A stretch of DNA of 64,000 nt from Fabrea salina. Its lineage: Eukaryota > Ciliophora > Heterotrichea > Heterotrichida > Fabreidae. A program made the position numbers and the translations under genes. The number at the start of each line of letters is the position of its first letter. The stretch's first letter is position 1. Location: the NCBI GenBank assembly GCA_022984795.1, contig JALIHJ010000063.1, positions 1 through 64,000 of the forward strand. The letters run 5' to 3'. Shown here piece by piece: positions 34,864 to 44,354 of this stretch. Below the pieces are notes generated by a model. That model had not been told where the DNA came from and searched no databases. It saw only the letters and a program-made list of their open reading frames with translations.

Positions 34864-36741
34864 TTAGTAAACTCTTTTGAAAGCAGGAATGGTGTCTACT
34901 TCTTCCTTAGAAAGAGTTTCAGAAATCACAGGTCGGTACTCAATCCGAACCTTGTCTTCAGGTTTCTCTAGGAAAGTCAGAGTGTGCTTCATCCACTCTT
35001 TGTCGTCCCTTTCAGTGTAGTCGTCTCTAGCGTGGGCGCCTCTGGACTCTTTTCTATTTTCAGCACTATACATGGTTTGCTTAGCGCAGAGTAACAAGTT
35101 CTCAAGTTCAAAAGTTTCGATTAAGTCGCTGTTCCAGACCAACCCTCTGTCAGTAGTTCTGACGTGTTTCAGCATGTTGGAGACTTCGTCCATCTTTCTG
35201 CAGCCTTCTTGTAGGGATTTTTCTTCCCTAAACACTGCAGCATGCAGTTGCATAACATTTTGCATTTGGCTTCTGATGTCAGCAGTTGAAAGTGATCCGT
35301 TGGCAGTTCTATACCTTTCAATCTTTTCAATGGACTCTTCACCTGCATTAGGGGGCAGTTCGGGCTGTTTTTGGCCGGGTTTAAATTGCTCTTTGGTGGT
35401 GGCTGCTGCTGCTCTTCCAAACACTACAATGTCTAGTAGCGAGTTGGCACCTAAACGGTTAGCTCCGTGCACAGAAGCACAAGCCACTTCGCCTGCAGCA
35501 AGGAGTCCTGGAACTACCTGGTCTCCTCCGTCACTGCTCTTCCTTAAAACCCTAGTTTTCCAGTCAGTAGGGACTCCTCCCATGTTATAGTGCACTGTTG
35601 GAACTACAGGAATGGGTTCTTTGGTTACGTCGACTCCAGCAAAGATTTTGGCAGTTTCAGAAATTCCAGGAAGGCGCTCGTGTAGAACTTCGGGGGGAAG
35701 GTGGTTCAAGTGCAAGTAAATGTGGTCTTTCTTAGGGCCCACTCCGCGGCCCTCAAAGATCTCAAGAGTCATAGCTCTGCTTACAACGTCCCTTGAAGCC
35801 AAGTCCTTGGCAGTGGGGGCGTACCTTTCCATGAACCTTTCTCCTTCAGAGTTCCTAAGAATGCCTCCTTCGCCTCTGCAGCCTTCAGTCATCAAACAGC
35901 CTACTCCATAAATCCCTGTAGGGTGGAACTGCACAAACTCCAAATCTTCATTAGGAATTCCTGCACGCGCAGCCATGGCGTTTCCGTCTCCTGTGCAAGT
36001 GTGGGCAGAAGTGCACGAGAAGTAAGCTCTTCCGTAACCACCTGTGGCCAAAATAGTTTGGTTAGCACGCATTCTGTGAATGCTTCCGTCTGCCATGTTC
36101 ATGGCCATTATGCCTCTGCATTCACCGTCTACCATAATCAAGTCAAGGGCAAAGTACTCCACAAAGAACATGCAGTTGTACCCCAAAGCCCTTCCAAACA
36201 AAGTGTGAAGCATAGAATGTCCAGTGCGATCAGCTACAGCTGCACACCTGTAAGCTTGGCCTCCTTTTCCGAAATCTAGACTCTGTCCTCCAAAGGCGCG
36301 TTGGTAGATCTTTCCCTGCTCGGTTCTACTGAAGGGCATTCCGTAACTTTCGAGCTCATACACTGCGTCAGGGGCTTCTCGGCACATGTAGTGAATGGCA
36401 TTTTGGTCTCCAAGCCAATCACTTCCTTTAACAGTGTCGTAGAAGTGCCAACGCCAGTCGTCCCTGGTCATGTTCCCGAGTGCTGCGTTGATTCCTCCCT
36501 GGGCAGCTACGGTGTGGGACCTGGTAGGGAAGAGTTTACTGACGCACGCTGTATTGTATCCTGCTTCTGCCAAACCAAAAGCAGCTCGAAGGCCTGCTCC
36601 ACCGGCACCCACCACTATTGCGTCGTAGGTATGGTCGAAAACAGTGTAAGACCTAGGTGTTGCTCCTTGGGTTGGGCCTAAATCAGGCTTTATCTTTGAG
36701 ATTACTGAAAAGTGTCTTTTCAAGGCGAATTTGCCTAACAT
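34864..36741 (-). CDS. SDHA: Succinate dehydrogenase flavoprotein subunit
   Basis: 625 residues, the usual size. It oxidises succinate to fumarate in mitochondrial complex II with covalent FAD. Seen: a presequence-like basic N-terminus ([12 protein letters not shown]), the Rossmann motif [16 protein letters not shown], the FAD-attachment motif [13 protein letters not shown], the substrate-site segments (QFHPTGIYG, then EGCRGEGG) and the flavin-site [21 protein letters not shown]. The C-terminal domain ending in PVISETL is complete. No intron or break. It is followed (upstream) by a 142-nt gap, long for this genome. Confidence 0.97.
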   Translation of the reverse strand: MLGKFALKRHFSVISKIKPDLGPTQGATPRSYTVFDHTYDAIVVGAGGAGLRAAFGLAEAGYNTACVSKLFPTRSHTVAAQGGINAALGNMTRDDWRWHFYDTVKGSDWLGDQNAIHYMCREAPDAVYELESYGMPFSRTEQGKIYQRAFGGQSLDFGKGGQAYRCAAVADRTGHSMLHTLFGRALGYNCMFFVEYFALDLIMVDGECRGIMAMNMADGSIHRMRANQTILATGGYGRAYFSCTSAHTCTGDGNAMAARAGIPNEDLEFVQFHPTGIYGVGCLMTEGCRGEGGILRNSEGERFMERYAPTAKDLASRDVVSRAMTLEIFEGRGVGPKKDHIYLHLNHLPPEVLHERLPGISETAKIFAGVDVTKEPIPVVPTVHYNMGGVPTDWKTRVLRKSSDGGDQVVPGLLAAGEVACASVHGANRLGANSLLDIVVFGRAAAATTKEQFKPGQKQPELPPNAGEESIEKIERYRTANGSLSTADIRSQMQNVMQLHAAVFREEKSLQEGCRKMDEVSNMLKHVRTTDRGLVWNSDLIETFELENLLLCAKQTMYSAENRKESRGAHARDDYTERDDKEWMKHTLTFLEKPEDKVRIEYRPVISETLSKEEVDTIPAFKRVY

Positions 36742-36883
36742 ATTTTATTATAGTTACGTCATTTTAAACACTTTAAAGCATTTAAAGTTCCAGAAGGACC
36801 AGACTATGGGTTTCTCTGTTAACTTAGTATTCATTTTTACTTCCACTGAATTAACTGACAGATCCTATTTAATTCACGGTTAC
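36742..36883. other. 142-nt intergenic gap, second longest in the window
   Basis: Lies between the SDHA start and the stop of the MFS gene, both on the minus strand. It is AT-rich. It contains only a possible 26-codon frame on the minus strand (36834-36754, starting MNTKLTEK) with no recognisable features. No tRNA or snRNA fold is evident by eye. Confidence 0.5.
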
Positions 36884-38282
36884 TTAATTTTGGTTACTTT
36901 TTTGGTTTGAAATTAAAGGAACGCTTAGATCGTTGTTGATGGACTCTTTGCGTTTGTTGACTTTTTCGTTCAAAGAAAACAGCAAAGCTAAAGAAACAAC
37001 CCCAAGCAACATGTCTAGAATAAAAATAAAGTGGGCGTTGAAGGGAAAACCCATTCCGTTGTTAGTCGACCATCCGAAGACTCCGCCTGCTGCTGCTGGA
37101 CCAATGAACCTGAACAAACTTACAGCACTCTGAGCTGCTCCGTTGGCTGTTCCCACTAAGTCAGAACTCACAGAGTTGTTTATTCCTATTCCTATAGCAG
37201 TTAGTACACAACTCTGCACTGCAGAAAAGACCAAGTACAAAAAGGAGATTCCTAACCACATAGCTACTCCGTAAACGTAAGAAAAGAAAGGAGTGAAGAA
37301 AAACACAGGCAAACACAAAAACCAAGCAAGCTTCATCACAAAAAGTATTCCGTACTTGGCAGAAGCCCAAGGCACCAGGAACAACTGGAACACTATAACT
37401 GAAACTCCACCTAGTGACTGGATGAGCCCTATTGGACCTGAGTCTTCAAAGCCTAAACCTCCGTTGTTTCTTAAAGCTCTGCACCAAAAAGGAAATATTT
37501 CCTGGAAAGACAAAAAGGCCAGTCCAGAAATAGCGTAAATAGCTGTAGAAACCAAAAAGTCTCTGTTTCTGGTAAGGACTCTAGAACTTTGCTTCTTCGT
37601 TTGCTTCCTAGGAACGTCCTCAATAGCAAAGTACCCAATGCAAAAACCCACAATACTGATGCAGGAGTTCACTAGCATAGGCAGAAGGTAGGGGTAGTCA
37701 TCCCAAAAGCCTCCTGGAGTAAACACGGAAGGAAACCTGCCTGTTACATTTGAAAGCCCTCCTCCTATAATAGGTCCTATCAGGACTCCTATTCCCCAGG
37801 CAAACCCTAAGTAACTAAAAATCTTCTCAGCATTTGTGTTGTCAGAGATTTCTCTGGCATAGGCCTTAGCAACTCCTACGTTTCCGTTAATCAAGCCACT
37901 CAAACTTCTGAATATCACAGCAAGAGTGTAGTTAGGAGCAAGGCCAAACAAGGGCGCTGTTAGAGCATTACCCAGCATTCCTATCAAAAGTACAGGTCTT
38001 CTTCCTTTGCGGTCTGACACCCACCCCCACACAAAGCTACTGATGAACTGTGCTAAACTGAAACAAGAAGCCACCAAACCTGCGTAAAAGGAAACTATTT
38101 TGTCTGTTTCTTTGTCATTTCGATCCAACCAGTAAAAGAAGTCAGCCACCATATAAGCTACGAACGGATAAAGCATAGAGTTAAACATTGCCTCCACAAA
38201 CACGATTAGGAGAAGCACCACAGTTTTCACTAAGTAAAACCTTACTTTTAGGAAGAGGGGTGGACTGCCGTGTGTCGTTCAT
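36884..38282 (-). CDS. MFS transporter, ZIFL1-like (one 16-nt intron)
   Basis: Two exons, 38282-38246 and 38229-36884, give 460 residues. Twelve membrane helices are visible, with the MFS signature between helices 2 and 3 (WGWVSDRKGRRPVLL) and a G-rich antiporter-like segment in helix 5 (GIGVLIGPIIGGG). The family resembles plant ZIFL1 and bacterial TetA-type proton antiporters; the substrate is unknown. Without splicing the frame starts only at a GTG inside the first helix. Exon 1 supplies the ATG and a short polar N-terminus (MNDTRQSTPLPK). The join is phase 1. Confidence 0.88.
38230..38245 (-). other. 16-nt intron in the MFS transporter gene
   Basis: On the minus strand the sequence is GTAAGGTTTTACTTAG, with GT-AG ends and an A at position 11, six bases from the 3' end. 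Removing it joins the exon with the ATG to the transporter frame. The length of 16 shifts the frame by one, which is why the ORF has no ATG without it. Confidence 0.88.
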
Positions 38283-38307
38283 ATTTTTGCAAGGTTTATG
38301 GAGTTAG

Positions 38308-40560
38308 TTACAAGTTAGGTGACTCAGACTTATGCTCTTCTTCTTCCCTGAAAGTCATATGTCTGAATTCTTCGTGCTCCTTCTTTCTGCCAGCTAGCAA
38401 CACAAGGAACCCAACCACTGCTAGCACGCCTACGCCTACTGCTATGTAGATCCAAATGCCTTCGTTCTGGCTTGAAGCCCTTGTTTCTAAGTGGGCGTAG
38501 TCAGGGTCCCTAGTTCCTACTGTGCATCTTTTATGAGTGTCTCCTTGTTTCAGAGTTATTACTGCTCCTAAAAGGTCCTTTCCTACTTTGAGCACTGTTT
38601 CTTGGAGAACTACTCCTTCTTGCCCTGGCCTAGTTTCAAGTAGAAACTCAGCATTCTTTCCTAACTGGATAGAAATGTTTGAGTTCTGTGTGGCGTCTGT
38701 GATCATTCCTTTGAGTTTAACGTTGTTGTCTTGAGGACTGAACACCAAAAACCCTGAGTAGCCCTTGTCAGAGTAAAGAGTGCACACTCCGCCTTGTGGA
38801 GGCAGAGGCAAAGGAGCTATTGGAGAAACTACTCCAAAACTCAAAAGTTTGTCTCCTGACTTAACTCCTACTGCTTTTCCAGCTAGTTCAGTGTTTTGGC
38901 ATTTGTAAGAGCTCGCGAAGTTAGGAGAAGAAGAAGTTTCAGTGGAGTTGCACACTTCGTAAAGGAAGTTTTGGGACTTTTCGAAAAAAGCTTCGTAAAG
39001 GTTCCTTAAGTCTCCGTAATCAGATAAAACTAAACTTACGTTTCCTGGGTAAGAAAAGCTAAGTTCCACTTCTAAAGCAGCTTGAGTGGAGTTTATTCTA
39101 AGTTCGCCAGAGTACCCTTTGTATGAATAAAGTTTGGAGTAGTAACTAACTGTTTTGGCGTAGTTAACTCTTGAGTAAAACCTGTTTTTGCCTTTGATTG
39201 AGTAGTTGTTGACTGAAACGAAGTAGTTAGGGTCAGTTCTGGCACGCACAACGTGTGACTGAGGAGGTACTTGGGGGTCAGGGTGGGCTTGATCTAGCCA
39301 CTTTCTGTCTACACTGGCTGCTACGAAGAAGAGCAAGTTGCTTTTACCTTCTATGTTTTCGTAAAAAACAGTTTTGCCTCCACAGTCTCCTGACTGGGGC
39401 ATGGTCTGTGAAAACAAGCGAAGAGCCTGGGTCAAGTTAGAGTGAACGGTTTGGTTAGTTTCTGTTGTAAAAGGAGTGTAGTAAAGTGAAGTCCAGTCTA
39501 CTTGAATGCAACCCCAAACTTCCCATGTCACTTCATAACCAAAGGCGTTTGGCAAAATGTCTATTTTTATGTAAGGCTCAACTAAGTCTATCAAGCCTAA
39601 AGACATTCTTATGTACTGCGGAATAAGGCCTTCAGGTGCTGGATCTAAAACTTGGTTTTTGGTTCCGTACATGTTGTTGTTGGGGCTCTTTACGTCGTCA
39701 GTCTCTACTAGAAACATCAGTTGTTTGAAGCCTTGTTTGTTTTGGATGTCTGAAAAACCATCGCAGGAATTGATAGGCTTGCTAGGGTTAGACTCGTTTT
39801 CCCAACCAGCAGCATAGGCCCAGTCTTCCATCCCTCCATCTACAGGGTAAACAGTATCACTCATAGTGCCTATCTTTATGTCTGCGTTTGAGTACTTGGT
39901 GATGGCCCTTGCTATTTGGTCACTTGCAGTAAAGTCAGGGGCTTCAGTTGAAATCCCATCTTGGTAGTGGTTGTGGCTTCCCCAAGGATACCCTATTGCA
40001 GAGTCGCCTCCGTGAAAAGTGATGGAAAGCTGCACTAAGTGGGAGTCAAGCAGTTCTTTGACTGTTTGGGCTGTAGTTGTTCTCAAGCAGTTGCCATTGG
40101 TTCTGTACCCAAAGTCCCGGTTGGGGTCTACAGAAGTCCCGTCTTTGAGGATTTCTTGTCGGTGGTTGTAATAGTACCCCTGGGCATTAGTTGCAGGGGT
40201 CATTAGGATTCTTCTAGTGTCCACTAGTCTAGTGATCCACTCGTTCTTTCCGTACTCAGTGCACAGGTAGTCTGCTAACTCTGTTACCACTACAGGACCC
40301 AACCGCTCATTTCCGTGCAAGCATCCAGAAAAGTAAACTTGGGGTGCGTCCAGGGGAGCTTTGGTGATGGTTGCTATTAAGGTTGGGCATTCCGTGCAGT
40401 TTGCGGGGTAATCTAAGCCAAACTCGTTTTGAGCAGAAGACAAGTGCAAAAAGTCACAAGTTTGGTTCAAAGCAGTAAACTTGACAAGCATTTCGTCGTA
40501 AGAAAGAGCTTTGTAACTCAAACTCGTAACAAAAAGGTTAGCAAGTAACACAATGATCAT
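38308..40560 (-). CDS. Type I membrane zinc carboxypeptidase (M14)
   Basis: 750 residues. A signal peptide (MIIVLLANLFVTSLSY), an M14 domain (about 20-310), a beta-rich region, one transmembrane helix (about 700-722) and a short acidic tail. Zinc ligands are visible in CLHGNERLGP (His, Glu) and SITFHGGDS (His); the catalytic Glu is in VETDDV. It would remove C-terminal residues from peptides at the cell surface or in food vacuoles. The start at 40560 was chosen because it begins the signal peptide; the open frame to 40608 overlaps the neighbouring GPCR gene, whose stop is 5 nt upstream. Confidence 0.9.
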   Translation of the reverse strand: MIIVLLANLFVTSLSYKALSYDEMLVKFTALNQTCDFLHLSSAQNEFGLDYPANCTECPTLIATITKAPLDAPQVYFSGCLHGNERLGPVVVTELADYLCTEYGKNEWITRLVDTRRILMTPATNAQGYYYNHRQEILKDGTSVDPNRDFGYRTNGNCLRTTTAQTVKELLDSHLVQLSITFHGGDSAIGYPWGSHNHYQDGISTEAPDFTASDQIARAITKYSNADIKIGTMSDTVYPVDGGMEDWAYAAGWENESNPSKPINSCDGFSDIQNKQGFKQLMFLVETDDVKSPNNNMYGTKNQVLDPAPEGLIPQYIRMSLGLIDLVEPYIKIDILPNAFGYEVTWEVWGCIQVDWTSLYYTPFTTETNQTVHSNLTQALRLFSQTMPQSGDCGGKTVFYENIEGKSNLLFFVAASVDRKWLDQAHPDPQVPPQSHVVRARTDPNYFVSVNNYSIKGKNRFYSRVNYAKTVSYYSKLYSYKGYSGELRINSTQAALEVELSFSYPGNVSLVLSDYGDLRNLYEAFFEKSQNFLYEVCNSTETSSSPNFASSYKCQNTELAGKAVGVKSGDKLLSFGVVSPIAPLPLPPQGGVCTLYSDKGYSGFLVFSPQDNNVKLKGMITDATQNSNISIQLGKNAEFLLETRPGQEGVVLQETVLKVGKDLLGAVITLKQGDTHKRCTVGTRDPDYAHLETRASSQNEGIWIYIAVGVGVLAVVGFLVLLAGRKKEHEEFRHMTFREEEEHKSESPNL

Positions 40561-40565
40561 ATTTA

Positions 40566-41444
40566 TTAAAAAGTTGAATAACTGAGCTCTTCTTGAGGTG
40601 GACAACACCTAAGCTTAATAGCACCGCGCACTCCTGGAGTGAACCCGTAAATGATGGCGTTAAAGAACCCATTCATAATAACGAGTATGCCTGATATAAT
40701 AGCAAGCAAAGTGGTTTCTTTGTCTGGGATGAAAAAAGCCAGGACTCTATAAACAGTCACAGGAGTTTGGCACAAAATCAAAATGAGGGGATAAAGCATA
40801 AGTTTTTTCAAAACACCCGAACTATCGATTTGGTCAGTGACACTTCTCAACTCTTGTTTAATAGTTTTCACTAGCTTATAGTACACTACAGAATTGTAAA
40901 CAATTACAATCCACAGTGGAATATAGTAACAAACAAGTCTCCAAAGGTTCCCAAAGTGAAATTTCTTTTCACTTTCGTCAAAGTCGTAGTTGATTTCTTG
41001 GTCACCTATTGAAATCCAGCACCACCCTCCAGAATCTCCGTAACTATTTGTAGTAAAAGGCAGAAAAGTAAACACAATTGGAACTCCATAACACAACAGT
41101 ATAAACCAAACTTCTTTCTTTTCAGAAGAAACTTCTTTGATGTAGTTTCTGTAAAGCACATAACCTATCACCCAAGTCCAAAGCACACTGGACAGCGCTG
41201 AAAAATTCGTCAGTATTGCTTGCAAGTAACACATAAACTCTGAGTCGTGCTTGTATGTAGGCAGTGTAAAGCCTATGGCTGTTATCAAGTCAGATATCGA
41301 CATAAAAAACACCAATCTGTAATTGAAATCTCTCAGAGAACGACACAGACAAAAAACTAAAATGATAAACAAACTCCCAATTAAACAAAAGCAGCATGCA
41401 GCTAAGTTTCCGAAGTATACCAACTCATCTGATTCTTGGCTCAT
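40566..41444 (-). CDS. cAMP-receptor-like GPCR (cAR/class E type)
   Basis: 292 residues with seven hydrophobic helices. The pattern follows slime-mould cAMP receptors: LRDFNYRLVFFMSISDL in the first loop and helix 2, a Cys in TM3 (FMCYLQAI) paired with one in the second extracellular loop (GGWCWIS), the TM6 segment LMLYPLILILCQTP, and the C-terminal helix NAIIYGFTPGVR. The ligand is unknown and need not be cAMP. The C-terminal tail is very short, so little phosphorylation-based desensitisation is expected. It lies 5 nt from the carboxypeptidase start on the same strand. Confidence 0.85.
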   Translation of the reverse strand: MSQESDELVYFGNLAACCFCLIGSLFIILVFCLCRSLRDFNYRLVFFMSISDLITAIGFTLPTYKHDSEFMCYLQAILTNFSALSSVLWTWVIGYVLYRNYIKEVSSEKKEVWFILLCYGVPIVFTFLPFTTNSYGDSGGWCWISIGDQEINYDFDESEKKFHFGNLWRLVCYYIPLWIVIVYNSVVYYKLVKTIKQELRSVTDQIDSSGVLKKLMLYPLILILCQTPVTVYRVLAFFIPDKETTLLAIISGILVIMNGFFNAIIYGFTPGVRGAIKLRCCPPQEELSYSTF

Positions 41445-41467
41445 TGTTTATTATATTAAAATAGTAA

Positions 41468-42382
41468 TTATTCTATCATAACTCTACACTCTGACTTGTT
41501 CTCCAAAATAGGACTGGAGTCAATCTCGTCTAGTTCCCAGCTCCTCAGTTGGTTTATAAATCCCTCGTTCGGACAAATCACCTCTCTGTGCTTCTTGACG
41601 AACTTAAAAGCTTGGTCATAAGTCATGTTTTGTGCTTTCATAAAGTAAAGTATTATAATAGTGGCTGAACGACTAATTCCCCTTGCACAGTGCACAAGTA
41701 CTCTGTGCTTTTCGTTTTCCAAAGCTTCTCTTAAAAACCTGTAAGCCAAAGAAAAATGCCTGGTGAAGTCTTCTGTTTCAAGGTCTTCCACGCCAAGCCT
41801 CAAGTAAACCACTCCTTTGCTGCGGAACTTAGCTTCGAAACTGTTTGTGGCGTTGACTATGTGGGTTATCTTAAGGTTGTCTATCACAGTAGAGTCCTCT
41901 GCGTGGTGGTGGTTTCCTAAGTACAGTTTAAAAGGCAGTATTTCACTGGGGTACCCGTCAAAAGGGCACTTGAACATAGGCATTAACTCCCCTTCACACA
42001 GAAAAGAGTACTTGCTAGCGAAAACGTTAAGTTCTTCTTCTAAAATGTGCACTTCACGACACTTGTCACGCCTTAAAATGTAGTAAACTTCCCTTGCAAA
42101 CACAACAGCCTGAGGGCTGAAGACTATGATTAGAAGCATTCGTTTGCGTTTGTCAAAAAGACTCTGACCAGACACAACGTGTTCTCTGAGTTCTTGGATT
42201 CCAGGCAGGTCGGAGTACTCGTCTGAGTAAGGAATGTTGATAGAGTTATGTATATGGATTCTCCCGAACTCTTCTGAGTCCCGAACGTCTATAACTAAGT
42301 TGTTTTTGGGGAAGTTCTGCATTAAGTTGAACACGTACTGTGCAGAGTTAAAGTCACTCCAAGCTGACCACCTTTTATGCAT
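41468..42382 (-). CDS. Dual-specificity phosphatase with inactive rhodanese domain
   Basis: 304 residues. The N-terminal rhodanese-like domain (about 15-125; LVIDVRDSEEFGRIHI) lacks the active-site Cys: the loop reads IVFSPQAV. The C-terminal dual-specificity phosphatase domain (about 150-295) has the full catalytic loop HCARGISRSA (C232, R238). This is the layout of MAP-kinase phosphatases, where the rhodanese part docks MAP kinases. The start at 42382 is chosen because the longer frame starts at a TTG and runs into the divergent gene, whose ATG is 25 nt away. Confidence 0.88.
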   Translation of the reverse strand: MHKRWSAWSDFNSAQYVFNLMQNFPKNNLVIDVRDSEEFGRIHIHNSINIPYSDEYSDLPGIQELREHVVSGQSLFDKRKRMLLIIVFSPQAVVFAREVYYILRRDKCREVHILEEELNVFASKYSFLCEGELMPMFKCPFDGYPSEILPFKLYLGNHHHAEDSTVIDNLKITHIVNATNSFEAKFRSKGVVYLRLGVEDLETEDFTRHFSLAYRFLREALENEKHRVLVHCARGISRSATIIILYFMKAQNMTYDQAFKFVKKHREVICPNEGFINQLRSWELDEIDSSPILENKSECRVMIE

Positions 42383-42407
42383 TTTTATGATTAACTTGCA
42401 TATAAAA

Positions 42408-42872
42408 ATGTCAGACAAAGATCAAAAGGCGTACTTCCAAGAAATGCTTAAGTCAGCCCAAGACAGGAAGGAAGAAGACCCCTACGCACTGGAAAACTTC
42501 GGGGAAGCCAAACAGGAGTCGAGACTCAAAACTAAAATGAACAGAATTAAGCAAACCTTTTTCGGTCAAGAAGGCTTTTCACAAAAGTTCTTTACTGGAG
42601 TCAAAATGGGAGCTACTGTAGGGGGCATCTTTGGAACACTGGCAGGACTCGTAGCTTTTTACAAGTCACGCAACATCATGTACATCCCTATGTCGGCCCT
42701 TGCAATGGGAGCTTCTTTCGGATTTTTCTTAGGGGTGGGCACCTTAGTTAGGAGCGAAGAGTTAGGTGAAGTTCCTCTGCAGTACACTTTAGTTGACCAC
42801 AAAGGTTCTTGGGTGCTAGTTACTGAAGAAATGGACTGGAAGAAAAGGTTTAAGGTTAACAAAGTTGACTAA
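42408..42872 (+). CDS. ROMO1/Mgr2-like mitochondrial membrane protein
   Basis: 154 residues. Two Gly-rich transmembrane helices (about 66-82 and 92-110) carry GxxxG-type motifs (VKMGATVGGIFGTLAG and ALAMGASFGFFLGVG). This is the pattern of ROMO1/Mgr2, the inner-membrane protein that gates the TIM23 translocase and affects mitochondrial shape and ROS. The N-terminal 60 residues are charged and helical and longer than in animal ROMO1; the C-terminal ~40 residues are also extra. Assignment is by pattern only; a TIM17-like relative is the alternative. Confidence 0.55.
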   Translation: MSDKDQKAYFQEMLKSAQDRKEEDPYALENFGEAKQESRLKTKMNRIKQTFFGQEGFSQKFFTGVKMGATVGGIFGTLAGLVAFYKSRNIMYIPMSALAMGASFGFFLGVGTLVRSEELGEVPLQYTLVDHKGSWVLVTEEMDWKKRFKVNKVD

Positions 42873-42881
42873 TATTAAACA

Positions 42882-44342
42882 TTAAATTTTAGACATCACT
42901 ACGTCTTCGAACTCCCTCAAGTCTATTTCTCCGTCCCCGTCTTGGTCAACTTCTTTGATGATGTCCACCCAAACCTTTTTGCTCGAAGAACTCCCGCCTT
43001 CAAGTACTTTTTTGAGCTCATCTGCAGAAATGCTTCCACTTTCGTCTTTGTCAAACATTATAAAAGCCCTTCCGATGTTTTCTCTAGTCAAAACTTTTTT
43101 GGGGTCCAAAGACGCTTTGATGAACTCAGTGTAGCCAATGTACCCGTTATAGTCAGTGTCTACTTTCTTCATCACCCTGTCTACTTCTTCTTGGGCGTCT
43201 TCGATCCCTAGGATCTCGTTGAAGTACCCCAAAAGTTCTTCCCTGCTTAGTTGTCCGTCTCCGTTTTTGTCCATTTCCCTGAACACAGCCCTAACTTCTT
43301 TGGTGTCTTGTGCTGAAAGGCACTGAGTAGTTATAAAGGTCTGGACTGCGTCTTGGAACTTATTGAGGTTGTGGAATTCTTTAAGGTTGTTCAAAGCAGA
43401 CTTCATCAGTTCAAAACTAGGTGCTGACCTTTCTAAGCTGATTGAGAACCACTCGTGATGAAGTGCCTCTGAAGCTGTGAGTCTTTTGCTCACAGGACAC
43501 AGTAAACTGTTTATGAGTTGTTTGGCTTGGTCTGAAACGTTCCTCCAGCTTTTAGCAGGGAACTCGTACTTTCCTTGCTTTACGTTTTCAATGATTTCTT
43601 CGTCATTGTCCCCTTTGAAAGGAGGTTCCCCTGAAAGCAGAATGTATAAAATAACTCCACAACTCCAGATGTCACAGGCTTCGTTGTAAGTTCCAAAAAC
43701 AACCTCTGGAGCAATGTAGTAAGCAGTACCCATAGGGCCAGTAATAGTGCTGTTCTTGTCAAAAAAAGTTGCAGTTCCGAAATCAATTAGTTTGATGTTC
43801 ATGAAATCCCCTTTTTCCTCCAAAAGAATGTTTTCAGGTTTAAGGTCTCTGTGGATTATATTGTTGTCATGCAAGTAAGCTACACAAGAAAACAGTTGCT
43901 CCATAACCTGGGCAGCTTGGTTTTCACGGAACTTGCCTTTTTTCAGAATTTCCTGGAAGAGTTCGCCTCCTTTGCACTGCTCCATCACCATGTAAAACCT
44001 TTTAGGGTCTTCAAAGAATTCGTACACCCGAACAATGTTAGGGTGGTCTAAAGCTTTCAGTATATTTATTTCTGTTATAAGTTTTTGTTTAGATTCTGCA
44101 GAAGTCAGAAAGTCTTTTCTAAAAATTTTAACCGCTCGAGGAGTGTTGGCATTTCTGTGGAGCGCAAACCTAACTTCGCCGTGTCCTCCAGCTCCCAAAC
44201 TCTTCCCTAACTGGTATACTTCTTGGAAACGCTTTTCATTAATCGTCACGAAAGTCCCTGGCTTGACTCTTAATTCTTCTAGCTTGTCCACTCTTGATGT
44301 AGAAGTGTCGTCAACTTTTGCTTTACTTGAAAAACAGCCCAT
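42882..44342 (-). CDS. Calcium-dependent protein kinase (CDPK)
   Basis: 486 residues. A myristoylation/palmitoylation N-terminus (MGCFSSKAK), a Ser/Thr kinase domain (about 42-305; GAGGHGEV loop, VKIF lysine, HRDLKPEN, DFG, GTAYYIAPE), an autoinhibitory junction (about 310-345) and four EF-hands (loops starting DKNGDGQL, DTDYNGYI, DKDESGSI and DQDGDGEI) with intact calcium ligands. CDPKs couple calcium to phosphorylation and are expanded in ciliates and plants; membrane attachment is implied by the acylation site. All catalytic residues are present. Confidence 0.96.
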   Translation of the reverse strand: MGCFSSKAKVDDTSTSRVDKLEELRVKPGTFVTINEKRFQEVYQLGKSLGAGGHGEVRFALHRNANTPRAVKIFRKDFLTSAESKQKLITEINILKALDHPNIVRVYEFFEDPKRFYMVMEQCKGGELFQEILKKGKFRENQAAQVMEQLFSCVAYLHDNNIIHRDLKPENILLEEKGDFMNIKLIDFGTATFFDKNSTITGPMGTAYYIAPEVVFGTYNEACDIWSCGVILYILLSGEPPFKGDNDEEIIENVKQGKYEFPAKSWRNVSDQAKQLINSLLCPVSKRLTASEALHHEWFSISLERSAPSFELMKSALNNLKEFHNLNKFQDAVQTFITTQCLSAQDTKEVRAVFREMDKNGDGQLSREELLGYFNEILGIEDAQEEVDRVMKKVDTDYNGYIGYTEFIKASLDPKKVLTRENIGRAFIMFDKDESGSISADELKKVLEGGSSSSKKVWVDIIKEVDQDGDGEIDLREFEDVVMSKI

Positions 44343-44354
44343 ATTTAGATGTAT

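Noticed and set aside
36754-36834. 26-codon frame on the minus strand between SDHA and the MFS gene
   Set aside because: Too short and without recognisable features; kept only as a possibility.
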